A stretch of 51,179 bases of DNA from Streptococcus suis (GTDB taxonomy: Bacteria; Bacillota; Bacilli; Lactobacillales; Streptococcaceae): contig NZ_POQQ01000058.1 of assembly GCF_002964575.1 (NCBI RefSeq), positions 1 through 51,179 of the forward strand. The letters are read 5' to 3'. The position numbers and the translations under genes were made by a program. Of this stretch, positions 23,424-35,127 are shown in pieces. The notes beneath the pieces are model-generated. The model saw only the letters and a program-made list of their open reading frames with translations, was not told the origin of the DNA and made no database searches. Every line of letters begins with the position of its first letter. Positions within the stretch are counted from its first letter, which is position 1.

Positions 23424-24272
23424 TTATTCATAAACGTAGTTCATTTTTTTAGCTTGATCGTCTAAAATTCCCTCATGGAAGTAAGACTGTGCTAGGTAGT
23501 GGTAGGGCAAAACATACAGACCGGCTAGACCAAAGGTGATGATGCTCAGCACATACCAACCGACAAAGGACAAATCCAAGGTGAAGCGTTTGAACTTATA
23601 GCCTTTCATCAATTTTCGGCTGCTCTTGATAATCGAATAGGCACCGGTATATTCCTCACGCTCTAATTGCTCAAATAAGATAAATTCTACCTGAGAGTAG
23701 GCATAGATTTGTGGAATATAAATAGCAAATCCAATGATGGTGAGGAAAAGACCGACAATCAGGAAACTCCCTAGTAGGGCTAGAATATCCTGAGGAATAA
23801 GGTTTGGGTCGGTTAGACCTGTTGAAACGACTATGCTGGCTGAAACAATGGTAGCTCCAATCACTAGACCAATCCCAAAATAGAAGAGAAACCCCCAAAG
23901 AAAGATAAGGAAACTCTTTAAGATATAGGTCCTAATGATCTTTCCAAAATCCTTGTGGTAAAAGATACTGACGCAGTCCTTATATGACACTGCTTGCTTG
24001 GTATTTTTTGCGACTTGAAACAAGGTCCAAATGACCGATAACTGAAGCAAGCCTAGTAATAAACCATAGAATAAAGGAAACAAGGAGGTAGAAATAAGGT
24101 AACCTGGACTAAGGATTTCCTCAGGTGTCAGGCCTGCAAGACTATTGCGAGAAGCAGAAAATAATTGAACGATAACAGATATGGCGACGGGAATTGCTGC
24201 TACTTGATAAATGCCTGTTGTATCATTTAAAGTATGCCTCGCCTTTTCCCGAATCTCAGAAACTGTAAACAT
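23424..24272 (-). CDS. DUF975 family membrane protein (282 aa)
   Basis: Polytopic membrane protein with about six helices. N-terminal MFTVSEIREKARHTLND and the later YSIIKSSRKLMKGYKFKRFTLDLSFVGW are typical of the DUF975 family, which is common in Firmicutes and has no assigned role. ATG at 24272 follows AAGGAGG on the minus strand, and an extended -10 (TGTTACAAT, TACAAT at 24300-24295) lies just upstream. Monocistronic. Confidence 0.85.
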   Translation of the reverse strand: MFTVSEIREKARHTLNDTTGIYQVAAIPVAISVIVQLFSASRNSLAGLTPEEILSPGYLISTSLFPLFYGLLLGLLQLSVIWTLFQVAKNTKQAVSYKDCVSIFYHKDFGKIIRTYILKSFLIFLWGFLFYFGIGLVIGATIVSASIVVSTGLTDPNLIPQDILALLGSFLIVGLFLTIIGFAIYIPQIYAYSQVEFILFEQLEREEYTGAYSIIKSSRKLMKGYKFKRFTLDLSFVGWYVLSIITFGLAGLYVLPYHYLAQSYFHEGILDDQAKKMNYVYE

Positions 24273-24427
24273 CTACATAACCTCCTTGCTGAATATTGTA
24301 ACATAATTCTAAGTGACAAGAAAGTATTTTTTTGATAGACTGGAAAGTGCTGTGGAAATTGGCGAACTTTATGGAAGTTTGACTGATTGACCATACAAGA
24401 TTAAATTCCTAGGACTGTTTTTCCTAG

Positions 24428-26661
<2,234 letters not shown>

Positions 26662-26776
26662 GTGGGCACCTTTCTATTTTTGGGAAATTGTGTTGAAATT
26701 TTCGTTTACTATATAGACTATTGTTTCAAAAAATGAAAAAAATTGCAAGTATTATCAAAAAAATCCCCTTTTTCTC

Positions 26777-26832
26777 TTGAAAGTGGTTTCAAAAAGTGAT
26801 ACACTAGAATTGGGTGAAAGCGTAATTTTCAT
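26777..26832 (+). promoter_or_regulatory. ccpA promoter and cre-like site
   Basis: TTGAAA (26777-26782), 17 bases, TACACT (26800-26805). Just downstream TGAAAGCGTAATTTTCA (26815-26831) has a good left half of a cre (TGAAAGCG) and a spaced inverted TTTTCA. A CcpA site at this place would act as a roadblock and give autoregulation, which is known for ccpA genes; the right half is not at standard spacing. Confidence 0.6.
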
Positions 26833-26866
26833 AAAATAGAAAAGAAAAAGAAAGGAAGTAACGTCT

Positions 26867-27871
26867 ATGATGAATACTGATGATACGGTAACGATTTATG
26901 ACGTGGCCCGTGAAGCAGGCGTATCCATGGCAACAGTATCGCGTGTTGTGAATGGGAATAAAAATGTCAAGGAAAATACTCGTAAGAAAGTATTGGAAGT
27001 GATTGACCGCTTGGACTATCGTCCAAATGCGGTAGCTAGAGGATTAGCAAGTAAGAAAACGACAACAGTGGGGGTTGTCATTCCAAATATTGCTAATGCT
27101 TATTTTGCGACCTTGGCTAAAGGTATTGATGATATTGCGGATATGTATAAGTACAATATTGTCCTTGCCAATAGCGATGAAAATGATGAGAAGGAGATTA
27201 ACGTAGTCAATACCCTCTTCTCTAAACAGGTGGATGGTATCATTTTCATGGGCTATCATTTGACAGACAAGATTCGTGCTGAGTTTTCACGTTCTCGGAC
27301 ACCGATCGTTTTAGCAGGTACAGTGGATTTAGAACACCAATTGCCAAGTGTCAACATTGATTACGCTGCAGCCAGTGTAGATGCTGTGAATCTGCTGGCT
27401 AAGAACAACAAAAAAATTGCCTTTGTTTCAGGTCCATTGGTGGATGACATCAATGGGAAGGTTCGTCTGGCGGGCTACAAGCAAGGCTTGAAGGATAATG
27501 GTATCGAATTTAACGAAGGTCTTGTTTTCGAGTCTAAATATAAATACGAAGAAGGCTATGCACTAGCTGAACGTTTATTGAATGCAGGAGCTACGGCTGC
27601 ATACGTAGCAGAAGATGAGATTGCGGCTGGTTTGTTAAATGGTATCAGCGATAAGGGAATCAAGGTGCCAGAGGAATTTGAAATTGTGACCAGTGATGAT
27701 TCTCTGGTGACCAAATTTACTCGTCCAAATCTGACTTCTATCAACCAACCCCTCTATGATATTGGCGCCATTGCCATGCGGATGTTGACCAAAATCATGC
27801 ACAAGGAAGACTTGGAGAACCGTGAGGTCATTCTCAACCACGGCATTAAGGTCCGTCAATCGACCAAGTAA
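26867..27871 (+). CDS. ccpA: catabolite control protein A (334 aa)
   Basis: LacI-family global regulator of carbon use; binds cre sites with HPr-Ser-P. Helix-turn-helix at about residues 7-28 (TIYDVAREAGVSMATVSRVVNG), hinge helix RPNAVARGLASKKT, then the periplasmic-binding-protein-like core (TVGVVIPNIANAYFATLAKGIDD; SVNIDYAAASVDAV; TSDDSLVTKFTRPNLTSINQPLYDIGAIAMRML). Two adjacent ATGs (26867, 26870); AAGGAAG favours the first slightly, while many homologues start MNTDDTVT. Monocistronic, with cre-like sequence in its leader. Confidence 0.96.
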   Translation: MMNTDDTVTIYDVAREAGVSMATVSRVVNGNKNVKENTRKKVLEVIDRLDYRPNAVARGLASKKTTTVGVVIPNIANAYFATLAKGIDDIADMYKYNIVLANSDENDEKEINVVNTLFSKQVDGIIFMGYHLTDKIRAEFSRSRTPIVLAGTVDLEHQLPSVNIDYAAASVDAVNLLAKNNKKIAFVSGPLVDDINGKVRLAGYKQGLKDNGIEFNEGLVFESKYKYEEGYALAERLLNAGATAAYVAEDEIAAGLLNGISDKGIKVPEEFEIVTSDDSLVTKFTRPNLTSINQPLYDIGAIAMRMLTKIMHKEDLENREVILNHGIKVRQSTK

Positions 27872-27915
27872 TAAACAGACGAAAGACAATCATTCTGGAG
27901 TGACGGCCTAGCCAT

Positions 27916-27938
27916 CCATCCAGTTTGATGGTCTTTTT
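27916..27938 (+). terminator. terminator of ccpA
   Basis: CCATC, a six-base loop, GATGG, then TCTTTTTT. The stem is short but the T-run is strong and the place (about 45 bases after the stop) is right. Confidence 0.55.
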
Positions 27939-27994
27939 TCCTAATATTCAGTTTTGTATAGGAAAAACAGGTAAAAAGGGATATAATATAGAGT

Positions 27995-28993
27995 ATGAAA
28001 GTTCTATTGTATCTTGAAGGAAAAACAGTTTTAGAAAAATCAGGAATCGGCCGTGCTCTGCATCATCAGATGGAGGCTTTGGATATGGCCGGTATTCCCT
28101 ATACGACAGATTTACTGGGTGACTATGATGTTGTCCATATCAATACCTACGGTCCTCGCTCCTGGTTGCTTCTGCACGCAGCTAAGCGTAGGGGGAAAAA
28201 GGTGATCCTGCATGGACATTCGACCAAGGAAGATTTTCAAAATTCCTTTATTGGTTCCAATTTCTTTGCACCATTTGTAGGAAAATACCTGGCTTCCATG
28301 TATCAAAAAGCAGATTTTGTCATAACACCCTCAGAATATTCGAAGAAACTCATACAAGGTTACGGTGTCACAACGCCTATCATTGCTGTTTCAAACGGCA
28401 TAGATTTGGCAAAGTACAAAAAAGACGAAAGAAAAGAAGCTGTATTTAGGGAGTATTTTGGCATAGAGGAGGGGCAACCTGTTGTTGTCTGTGCAGGACT
28501 TTATTTCCGCAGAAAAGGGATTGAGGATTTTGTGAAAGTTGCCGAAAAAATGCCCCACGTTCGCTTTATTTGGCTGGGTTCCATCAATAAATGGATTATT
28601 CCATCTTATATCCGCAAGATTGTAGAGGGGGATCATCCAGCCAATGTTGCCTTTCCTGGCTATTTTAAGGGGGCTGTTTTTCAGGGAGCAATGAGCGGAG
28701 CGGATGCCTTTTTCTTCCCTTCCTATGAAGAAACGGAAGGAATTGTGGTTTTAGAGGCTCTTGCCAGTCACCAGCATGTCGTTCTGCGAGATATTCCTGT
28801 CTATGAGGGATGGATTGACGAAAGCAGTGCAGAGCTAGGGCATACGGTAGATGATTTTGTTGCCTCCATTCAAAAAATATTAGATAAGAAAGTAGATAAA
28901 CGAGAGGCGGGTTATCAAGTCGCTGTCAGTCGTTCCATTGACCAAGTTGGTCATCAGTTGGTAGAGGCCTATCGTCAAGTATTGGAGATGTAG
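27995..28993 (+). CDS. cpoA: glycolipid glycosyltransferase, CpoA-like (332 aa)
   Basis: GT-B fold, family GT4. N-terminal half MKVLLYLEGKTVLEKSGIGRALHHQMEAL, donor half with VCAGLYFRRKGIEDF and the EX7E motif EETEGIVVLE. It matches the pneumococcal CpoA type, which adds the second hexose (galactose) to monoglucosyl-diacylglycerol. No signal; acts at the inner membrane face. Directly followed by the gene for the first transferase without a gap, and both follow ccpA as in other streptococci. Such glycolipids anchor lipoteichoic acid and shape membrane curvature. Sugar specificity is inferred from synteny. Confidence 0.82.
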   Translation: MKVLLYLEGKTVLEKSGIGRALHHQMEALDMAGIPYTTDLLGDYDVVHINTYGPRSWLLLHAAKRRGKKVILHGHSTKEDFQNSFIGSNFFAPFVGKYLASMYQKADFVITPSEYSKKLIQGYGVTTPIIAVSNGIDLAKYKKDERKEAVFREYFGIEEGQPVVVCAGLYFRRKGIEDFVKVAEKMPHVRFIWLGSINKWIIPSYIRKIVEGDHPANVAFPGYFKGAVFQGAMSGADAFFFPSYEETEGIVVLEALASHQHVVLRDIPVYEGWIDESSAELGHTVDDFVASIQKILDKKVDKREAGYQVAVSRSIDQVGHQLVEAYRQVLEM

Positions 28994-30307
28994 ATGAGGA
29001 TTGGACTATTTACAGATACCTATTTTCCACAGGTTTCAGGAGTTGCGACTTCTATTCGTACCTTGAAAACGGAGCTGGAAAAGTTAGGGCACACGGTATT
29101 TATTTTTACAACGACAGATGAAGATGTCAATCGCTACGAAGATTGGGATATTATTCGTATTCCTAGCGTTCCTTTCTTTGCGTTTAAGGACCGTCGAGTA
29201 GCCTATGCTGGCTTTACGGATGCCTTGAAGATTGCTAGTCGTTACAAATTGGACATGATTCACACCCATACAGAGTTTGCCTTGGGGATTTTGGGGAAGA
29301 TGGTGGCGAGGGAGCTGGGCATTCCAGTTGTCCATACCTACCATACTCAGTATGAAGACTATGTCCATTATATTGCTAAGGGGCGGATTATTCGTCCGAG
29401 TATGATTAAGTATTTTGCGAGAGCCTATTTGCGTGATTTGGATGGGGTCATCTGTCCCAGTGAAATTGTAGAGGATTTGCTGACGGGCTATGATATTCCT
29501 ATCTCCAAACGGGTCATTCCTACGGGCATTGATTTGGCTAAGTTTGAACGACCAGAGATTTCGGAAGAGGATACGGCTGAATTGCGGTCACAACTGGGAA
29601 TTGAGACCGATGAAACTATGTTGCTCAGTCTGTCGCGGATTTCCCATGAAAAAAATATTCAGGCCATTATTAAGGCTATGCCGAAAATTCTTTCGGAAAA
29701 TCCCAAGGTCAAATTGGTCATTGTTGGTGGTGGGCCCTATGCAGCTACTTTGGAGGACTTGATTGCTGAACTGGCTTTGGAAGAACATGTTCAGTTAACA
29801 GGGATGATTGCGCCAAGTGATACAGCCCTTTACTACAAGGCTGCAGATTTCTTTATCTCCGCCTCGACTAGTGAAACACAGGGCTTGACCTTCTTGGAAA
29901 GCCTGGCTTCAGGAACTCCGATTTTAGCCCATGTCAATCCCTATTTGAAGAATGTGGTAACGGATAAGATGTTTGGAACCCTCTTTGTTCGTGAGCAGGA
30001 ATTGGCTGATGCAGTAGTAGAAGCCATTGTTGCAACACCGCCAATGAATGCGCATGTTTTGAATAAGAAGTTATATGAAATTTCCTCAACAAATTTTGGT
30101 CGTCGTGTCTACGAATATTATTTAGATTTGAAAATTTCCTATGATTTCCGTAGGGAGCATACCAATCAGGATACAGTAGCAGAAGCAATTTTGAAGGAAA
30201 CTATATATTTACCCCAAAAAATTGTTGTCAAGTCAACGGATACGACTGTCAAAATCTTGAAAAAATCTGTTGAACAGGTCAAATCCATTCGGAATTTCTT
30301 TGACTGA
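28994..30307 (+). CDS. 1,2-diacylglycerol 3-alpha-glucosyltransferase (437 aa)
   Basis: GT4 enzyme making alpha-monoglucosyl-diacylglycerol from UDP-glucose. N-terminus MRIGLFTDTYFPQVSGVATSIRTLKTELEKLGH is characteristic of processive/monotopic diacylglycerol glucosyltransferases; DMIHTHTEFALG, VHTYHTQYEDYVHYIAKG, LSRISHEKNIQ and the EX7E motif ETQGLTFLE follow. The C-terminal 60 residues are basic and amphipathic, suited to membrane binding. Its ATG touches the stop of the preceding gene, with GGAGAT upstream. Homologues in streptococci affect virulence and lipoteichoic acid anchoring. Confidence 0.85.
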   Translation: MRIGLFTDTYFPQVSGVATSIRTLKTELEKLGHTVFIFTTTDEDVNRYEDWDIIRIPSVPFFAFKDRRVAYAGFTDALKIASRYKLDMIHTHTEFALGILGKMVARELGIPVVHTYHTQYEDYVHYIAKGRIIRPSMIKYFARAYLRDLDGVICPSEIVEDLLTGYDIPISKRVIPTGIDLAKFERPEISEEDTAELRSQLGIETDETMLLSLSRISHEKNIQAIIKAMPKILSENPKVKLVIVGGGPYAATLEDLIAELALEEHVQLTGMIAPSDTALYYKAADFFISASTSETQGLTFLESLASGTPILAHVNPYLKNVVTDKMFGTLFVREQELADAVVEAIVATPPMNAHVLNKKLYEISSTNFGRRVYEYYLDLKISYDFRREHTNQDTVAEAILKETIYLPQKIVVKSTDTTVKILKKSVEQVKSIRNFFD

Positions 30308-30388
30308 TTGGATGCTTGGGATAGTTTATTCTAAAGAGATTACCTGGGTAGTTCCATCCTTCATTTGCTAGTCAAAAAGAGGTTTCTT

Positions 30389-30736
30389 ATGAATAAAAAG
30401 ATGAAAATAGGCTTGCTTTATACGTTGATTATTTTATTCTTTTATGTTGGTATCTATGGTCTTGCTTCTTTTTTGGATACTTATCTTGCCAAGGCCTTGA
30501 TTGTCAACAATATTCTTTTTTATACTCCACTAGGCTTATTCATCTTAGGCCTGATTGATGGTCGTGGTCATGGTTTTTCCATAAGGGTTCCTGTCCTAGC
30601 CTTTCTCCTCTTTCCTCTTACTATTTTTAGTTTTGGAGAGTGGATCTGGCACTATCAGGTCATCTATAGTCTGTGTGCGGTGGTAGGATGGTTGTTAGGT
30701 GCTCTGCTATGCCACATAAAAAATAAAAGTCTTTGA
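30389..30736 (+). CDS. small membrane protein (115 aa)
   Basis: Four predicted helices (about 5-25, 33-55, 62-80, 88-110) with few charged residues. No family recognised. ATG at 30389 follows AAGAGG; an in-frame TTG at 30365 is less likely. Lies 81 bases after the glycosyltransferase pair and may be their third gene. Confidence 0.6.
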   Translation: MNKKMKIGLLYTLIILFFYVGIYGLASFLDTYLAKALIVNNILFYTPLGLFILGLIDGRGHGFSIRVPVLAFLLFPLTIFSFGEWIWHYQVIYSLCAVVGWLLGALLCHIKNKSL

Positions 30737-30760
30737 AAAAATGGAAAAAGGTGGTATAAT
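30733..30760 (+). promoter_or_regulatory. promoter of the T-box operon
   Basis: TTGAAA (30733-30738; it includes the stop codon of the preceding gene), 16 bases, TATAAT (30755-30760). Confidence 0.75.
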
Positions 30761-30766
30761 AGCACT

Positions 30767-30982
30767 TAGAGATTTATCAATTCTAGGAAATCTTTGAGAG
30801 AGTGTGCGGTCGGTGCAAGCACATAGAGGATAGGATTGACACTACTCGGTATGATTTTATGCAAACATAAAAGGGTGGTTCCCTTATCGCCAATCTGAGG
30901 TAGTCAGGCTTTTCGGTGTGACTGCGAATGAAGGTGGAACCACGTTACGACGTCCTTTTGCGAGGGCGTCGTGTTTTCTTTT
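30767..30982 (+). promoter_or_regulatory. T-box leader, threonine type
   Basis: Binds uncharged tRNA and lets transcription continue when the tRNA is not aminoacylated. Visible parts: stem I with GAGAGTGT pairing to ACACTACTC, the GGTGCAAGCAC distal part, the conserved T-box GAAGGTGGAACCACG (30929-30943), and the terminator hairpin ACGACGTCC/GGGCGTCGT (30947-30972) followed by a T-rich run. The codon ACT (30841-30846 has ACTACT) in the 3' side of the specifier loop fits threonine, matching thrS downstream. Exact specifier register is inferred by hand folding. Confidence 0.85.
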
Positions 30983-30991
30983 AGAGGAGGA

Positions 30992-31312
30992 ATGATGCTA
31001 CCTGATGACTTATTAAGACGGTGTCAAGATGTGCGTCGTGCTTACAGAGAGTTGGAAGTCAAGCACCATGATAAAGAATGGTCTATTGAAGAGGACCTCT
31101 TAGCTTTGACTAACGATATTGGCAATATGAACCGCCTGATTATGACCAAACAGGGTCGCTACTATGATGAAACACCTTATAGCTTGGAGCATAAAATGGC
31201 TGAAAATATCTGGTGGTTGATTGAATTGGCCGACCGCCTGGATATTGATATTCAAAAAGAAATGGAAACCTTTTTAGCTCAAAAAGAAGAGTTATTGGGG
31301 ATTAAAAAATAA
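30992..31312 (+). CDS. MazG-like nucleotide pyrophosphohydrolase (106 aa)
   Basis: Small all-helical protein with EEDLLALTNDIGNMNRLIM and SLEHKMAENIWWLIELADRLDIDI, which has the E-x-x-x-D-type metal-binding helices of the MazG/all-alpha NTP pyrophosphatase family, though the first helix has fewer acidic residues than typical MazG. It probably hydrolyses a modified or surplus (d)NTP. ATG follows GAGGAGG immediately after the T-box terminator, so it is the first gene under threonine control, in front of thrS. This placement is unusual for a T-box. Confidence 0.7.
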   Translation: MMLPDDLLRRCQDVRRAYRELEVKHHDKEWSIEEDLLALTNDIGNMNRLIMTKQGRYYDETPYSLEHKMAENIWWLIELADRLDIDIQKEMETFLAQKEELLGIKK

Positions 31313-31466
31313 AGAAAAAATAGAAAGGACTAGGGTCTCCGTATTTGGTTGAACTGAATACGGGCTACGGACTGGGCCAAAAAGATAAACGAGAACTAGA
31401 CGCTTGCGTCGTCGTTCTGTTTCCTATTTTGTCTGTGTCCGCTTAACGCCCTTTATATCTTATATT
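31313..31466 (+). other. structured 154-base leader directly before thrS
   Basis: Contains two hairpins: CCGTATT...AATACGG (about 31340-31364) and AGAAC-TA-GACGC-TT-GCGTC-GTC-GTTCT (about 31391-31417). The second is followed by a T-rich but interrupted run. No Shine-Dalgarno is visible before the thrS ATG. The stretch could hold an mRNA-processing site, a weak attenuator or translational control of thrS. I see no second T-box sequence in it. Confidence 0.45.
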
Positions 31467-33419
31467 ATGATTAAAATTACTTTCCCAGATGGTACTGTTC
31501 GTGAGTACCAAGCTGGTGTGACAACTTTTGAAATTGCGGAGAGCATCAGCAAGTCTTTGGCGAAAAAGGCGCTTGCTGGTAAGTTTAATGGTAAATTGAT
31601 TGATACTACTCGTGCCATTGAAGAGGATGGGACGCTTGAAATCGTAACGCCTGACCACGAGGATGCCTTGCCAATCTTGCGTCATTCAGCTGCCCACTTG
31701 TTTGCCCAAGCGGCTCGTCGCCTTTTCCCAGACATCAAGTTGGGCGTTGGTCCAGCCATTCAGGATGGTTTCTACTATGATACGGACAATGCTGCTGGTC
31801 AGATTTCAAATGAAGACCTGCCACGTATTCAGGAAGAAATGGCTAAAATTGTCAAGGAAAACTTCCCTTCAGAACGTCGTGAGGTGACTAAGGAAGAAGC
31901 TCTTGAAATTTTCAAAAATGATCCCTACAAGTTGGAACTCATTCAAGAACATTCTGATGATGAAGGCGGTTTGACCATCTATACTCAGGGTGAATACGTT
32001 GACCTCTGCCGTGGTCCACACGTTCCATCAACAGGCCGTATCCAGATTTTTGAATTGCTCAATGTGGCAGGTGCTTACTGGCGTGGTAAGAGCGAAAATC
32101 CGATGATGCAACGTGTTTATGGTACAGCTTGGTTTGACAAGAAAGACCTCAAGGCTTACCTTCAAATGCGTGAGGAAGCCAAAGAGCGTGATCACCGTAA
32201 ACTTGGTAAGGAATTGGATCTCTTCATGATCAGCCAAGAAGTTGGTCAAGGTTTGCCATTCTGGTTGCCAAATGGAGCGACTATCCGTCGTACCTTGGAG
32301 CGTTACATCACAGACAAAGAATTGGCTTCAGGTTACCAGCACGTCTATACGCCACCGTTGGCTTCAGTTGAGCTCTACAAGACTTCAGGTCACTGGGAGC
32401 ATTACTCAGAAGATATGTTCCCAACCATGGACATGGGGGACGGTGAGGAGTTCGTGCTTCGTCCGATGAACTGTCCACACCACATTCAAGTTTACAAAAA
32501 CCATGTGCGTTCATACCGTGAGTTGCCAGTCCGTATTGCTGAACTTGGTATGATGCACCGCTATGAAAAATCTGGTGCTCTTACTGGTTTGCAGCGTGTG
32601 CGTGAGATGACTCTTAACGACGGTCATATTTTCGTGACACCTGAGCAAATCCAAGAAGAGTTCAAAAAAGCTCTCCAGTTGATTATCGATGTGTACGCAG
32701 ATTTCAACCTCAACGACTACCGTTTCCGCCTGTCTTATCGTGACCCAGAGGACAAAGAGAAGTACTATGATAACGATGAGATGTGGGAGAATGCCCAGCG
32801 CATGTTGAAAGGTGCCATGGATGAAATGGGCGTGGACTACTTCGAAGCAGAGGGTGAAGCTGCCTTCTACGGTCCGAAATTGGATATCCAGGTGAAAACT
32901 GCCCTTGGTAACGAAGAAACCCTGTCAACCATTCAGTTGGACTTCCTCTTGCCAGAACGCTTTGGCTTGACCTATATCGGTGCTGATGGCGAGGAGCATC
33001 GCCCAGTTATGATTCACCGTGGTGTTATCTCAACCATGGAACGCTTCACAGCCATCTTGATTGAAACCTACAAGGGTGCCTTCCCAACTTGGTTGGCTCC
33101 AACCCAAGTGACTATGATTCCGATCTCTGTGGAAGCTCATTTGGACTACGCTTGGAAGGTTGCCAAAGAATTGCAAGACCGTGGCGTTCGCGTACACGTG
33201 GATGAGCGGAACGAGAAGATGCAATACAAGATCCGTCAGAGCCAGACCAGCAAGATTCCATACCAGCTCATCGTTGGTGACAAGGAAATGGAAGATAATG
33301 CTGTCAACGTTCGTCGCTACGGAAGCAAGGCAACACAAACTCAGTCTGTGGCAGAATTTGTGGACCATATCCTAGCAGATATTGCCCGTAAGTCTAGACC
33401 AGCTGAAACAGCTGAATAA
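31467..33419 (+). CDS. thrS: threonyl-tRNA synthetase (650 aa)
   Basis: Class II synthetase. Residues 1-about 62 TGS domain ([14 protein letters not shown]); editing domain with HSAAH and CRGPH; catalytic core with [10 protein letters not shown] (zinc Cys/His), [19 protein letters not shown] (motif 2) and [19 protein letters not shown] (motif 3); anticodon-binding domain from about 550. Length is normal. The ATG at 31467 gives the family N-terminus; a TTG at 31404 remains in frame but would add 21 non-family residues. Controlled by the T-box at 30767. Confidence 0.96.
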   Translation: MIKITFPDGTVREYQAGVTTFEIAESISKSLAKKALAGKFNGKLIDTTRAIEEDGTLEIVTPDHEDALPILRHSAAHLFAQAARRLFPDIKLGVGPAIQDGFYYDTDNAAGQISNEDLPRIQEEMAKIVKENFPSERREVTKEEALEIFKNDPYKLELIQEHSDDEGGLTIYTQGEYVDLCRGPHVPSTGRIQIFELLNVAGAYWRGKSENPMMQRVYGTAWFDKKDLKAYLQMREEAKERDHRKLGKELDLFMISQEVGQGLPFWLPNGATIRRTLERYITDKELASGYQHVYTPPLASVELYKTSGHWEHYSEDMFPTMDMGDGEEFVLRPMNCPHHIQVYKNHVRSYRELPVRIAELGMMHRYEKSGALTGLQRVREMTLNDGHIFVTPEQIQEEFKKALQLIIDVYADFNLNDYRFRLSYRDPEDKEKYYDNDEMWENAQRMLKGAMDEMGVDYFEAEGEAAFYGPKLDIQVKTALGNEETLSTIQLDFLLPERFGLTYIGADGEEHRPVMIHRGVISTMERFTAILIETYKGAFPTWLAPTQVTMIPISVEAHLDYAWKVAKELQDRGVRVHVDERNEKMQYKIRQSQTSKIPYQLIVGDKEMEDNAVNVRRYGSKATQTQSVAEFVDHILADIARKSRPAETAE

Positions 33420-33430
33420 TAATTATAAGG

Positions 33431-33463
33431 AGAAGTCCGAAAGGGCTTCTTTTTTGGTATAAT
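33431..33463 (+). terminator. thrS terminator overlapping the next promoter
   Basis: AGAAGTCC, GAAA loop, GGGCTTCT, then a T-run (33449-33455). The T-run leads straight into an extended -10, TGG-TATAAT (33458-33463), which serves the next gene 23 bases on. Confidence 0.8.
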
Positions 33464-33485
33464 AGTCAAGGAAAGAGGTGCTTAA

Positions 33486-34349
33486 ATGAAAAGGATAATG
33501 AAGTTTATTGTAGGTCTTATATTAGGAATTATTGGTTTCTTTGGCATTTTGTTGCTTTGTCTATTGTTGCTCTTTAGTCCCAAAGTGGCTACTCGAGAGG
33601 AATTGATATCGTATCAGACGATGCTTGAACAGGGTATGGAGTCATATGGTTTCACTGGTAAGGTGGAGTTGACAAAATTTCGTCCTATAACCATTGGTAA
33701 CCCATGGGATGTTCTAGAGTATGATTATACTGAGGTTATAGATGGTCAGTCAATTACACTTCAATCCTCTGATACTTTGGTCAATAACCGAATTGAAGGA
33801 CAGGAGGCATTAAATGGATTACTAAATATGACGGTCTATTTTGATGATAGTCCAAGCGGAATGTTGTATCAATTTGATGGTATCGTTGATCAAGCTATGT
33901 GGCATCAGCCGAGAGGTAAATATTTACTGAATCAGGCACAGCAGATATTTAAATTGATGGAAGAAAAAGATTTCACTTTGTTTGAAGTGGATGGTAGGCT
34001 TGAAACTCAGGATGAAAAACTGATAAAGTTTTATAAAAAGGTAGAGGAAAATCGCTATAATGGTCGGGCTTTTGCAGGTTTTTATGATATAAATTTGGAC
34101 TGGCTCATGGAGGAAGAAATGGCGGTAATTGAAGTTGAATTTTTTAATAAGAAGGACCTTGGTTTAGAAAATGACTTACTAGAGGAAGATAAATTACTAG
34201 CTGATTTAAAACAGAAAGTCGAAACATTTGACTATTCTAATGTGGAAGACGGAACCTACAGAATTGGTTTTCGTAGACCTGGAGTGCAGTCGACAAGTTT
34301 TTTCGTAACAATCAAGGTAAAAGATCATCGTCATTCATTCTTAAAATAG
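33486..34349 (+). CDS. membrane-anchored protein of unknown function (287 aa)
   Basis: N-terminal helix (about 6-32) without lipobox, so probably an uncleaved anchor, followed by an extracellular domain rich in acidic residues and aromatic strands (MESYGFTGKVELTKFRPITIGNPWDVLEYDYTEV...). No motif recognised. ATG at 33486 follows GAGGTG. Its codon use is more AT-rich than thrS. Single gene between the thrS terminator and the convergent amino-acid transporter operon. Confidence 0.65.
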   Translation: MKRIMKFIVGLILGIIGFFGILLLCLLLLFSPKVATREELISYQTMLEQGMESYGFTGKVELTKFRPITIGNPWDVLEYDYTEVIDGQSITLQSSDTLVNNRIEGQEALNGLLNMTVYFDDSPSGMLYQFDGIVDQAMWHQPRGKYLLNQAQQIFKLMEEKDFTLFEVDGRLETQDEKLIKFYKKVEENRYNGRAFAGFYDINLDWLMEEEMAVIEVEFFNKKDLGLENDLLEEDKLLADLKQKVETFDYSNVEDGTYRIGFRRPGVQSTSFFVTIKVKDHRHSFLK

Positions 34350-34362
34350 TTCTTGCAAACAC

Positions 34363-34389
34363 AAAAACTCCCAACCGATTGGCTGGGAG
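34363..34389 (-). terminator. terminator of the amino-acid transporter operon
   Basis: On the minus strand CTCCCAGCC, AATC loop, GGTTGGGAG, TTTTT: a strong rho-independent signal. A RUP-like element lies between it and the last gene. Confidence 0.85.
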
Positions 34390-34397
34390 GTTAGGTA

Positions 34398-34455
34398 GTA
34401 CTCAATGAAAATCAAAATCAAGTCAACAACGACTGAGTTTGATTTTCGAAGAGTA
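34398..34455. repeat. short RUP-like element (internally deleted)
   Basis: TACTCAATGAAAATCAAA (34398-34415) and TTTGATTTTCGAAGAGTA (34438-34455) are the same ends as in the element at 5597-5698, in opposite orientation, but only about 22 bases separate them. It abuts the 3' end of the last transporter gene. Confidence 0.7.
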
Positions 34456-35118
34456 TTATTCAATACTGCTCGCCCAAGACTTGGCCACATAACGTGACAG
34501 GCTTGAGATAGCAAAGTTGATGACAAAGTAGATGAGAGCAACCATGAGATAGAGGGCAAAGACTTGTTCAGCTTCAAAATGGCGTCCCATGAGGATTTGG
34601 CTAGCACCGAAAAGCTCTTGCAAAGCGATAACGGAGTAGAGGAAGCTGGTATCCTTGATAACCGTCACAATCTGCGAGATGATAGCTGGTAGCATCTTAC
34701 GAATGGCCTGTGGCATGATGATGTAGACCATGATTTGTACTGGGGTAAAACCCTGTGACAAACCAGCCTCGGTCTGTCCCGGTCCGATGGCGTTGAGACC
34801 ACCACGGATAATCTCGGCCATGGCTGCCGTGGTAAAAATGGTAAAAGCAGTGATACCAGCAGGCGTTGACTTCATTTGGAAAACCAAGAAGACTGTGAAA
34901 ATCCAAAGCAAGTTAGGTACATTACGAACAAACTCGATATAGATGGTTGCAATCCACTTGAAAATTGGATTTTTTCCGTTTCGCATAATGGCTAGGACCA
35001 TTCCGAAGAGGACGGAGAGGACAACCGCAATGCTAGAAATATAGAGTGTCAGTTTCAAACCATTCCACAAGAGTTGGAAGGTTGAGGGTTTTAGTAATTC
35101 TAATACATAATTCATCAT
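34456..35118 (-). CDS. polar amino-acid ABC permease, GlnP type (220 aa)
   Basis: Fourth gene of the transporter operon. HisM/GlnP family permease with five helices; conserved EFVRNVPNLLWIF, AEIIRGGLNAIGPGQTEAGLSQGFTP (the EAA loop that contacts the ATPase) and VIKDTSFLYSVIALQELF. ATG at 35118 follows AAGGAGG. Nine bases separate it from the preceding permease gene, with which it should form a heterodimer. The operon order ATPase-binding protein-permease-permease equals glnQHMP of Bacillus subtilis, so glutamine/glutamate is the likely substrate class. Confidence 0.88.
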   Translation of the reverse strand: MMNYVLELLKPSTFQLLWNGLKLTLYISSIAVVLSVLFGMVLAIMRNGKNPIFKWIATIYIEFVRNVPNLLWIFTVFLVFQMKSTPAGITAFTIFTTAAMAEIIRGGLNAIGPGQTEAGLSQGFTPVQIMVYIIMPQAIRKMLPAIISQIVTVIKDTSFLYSVIALQELFGASQILMGRHFEAEQVFALYLMVALIYFVINFAISSLSRYVAKSWASSIE

Positions 35119-35127
35119 TCAACCTCC

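Noticed and set aside
30870..30886. Second T-box motif at AGGGTGGTTCCCTT
   Set aside because: It is a self-complementary stem inside the leader, lacking the ACC part and a following terminator.
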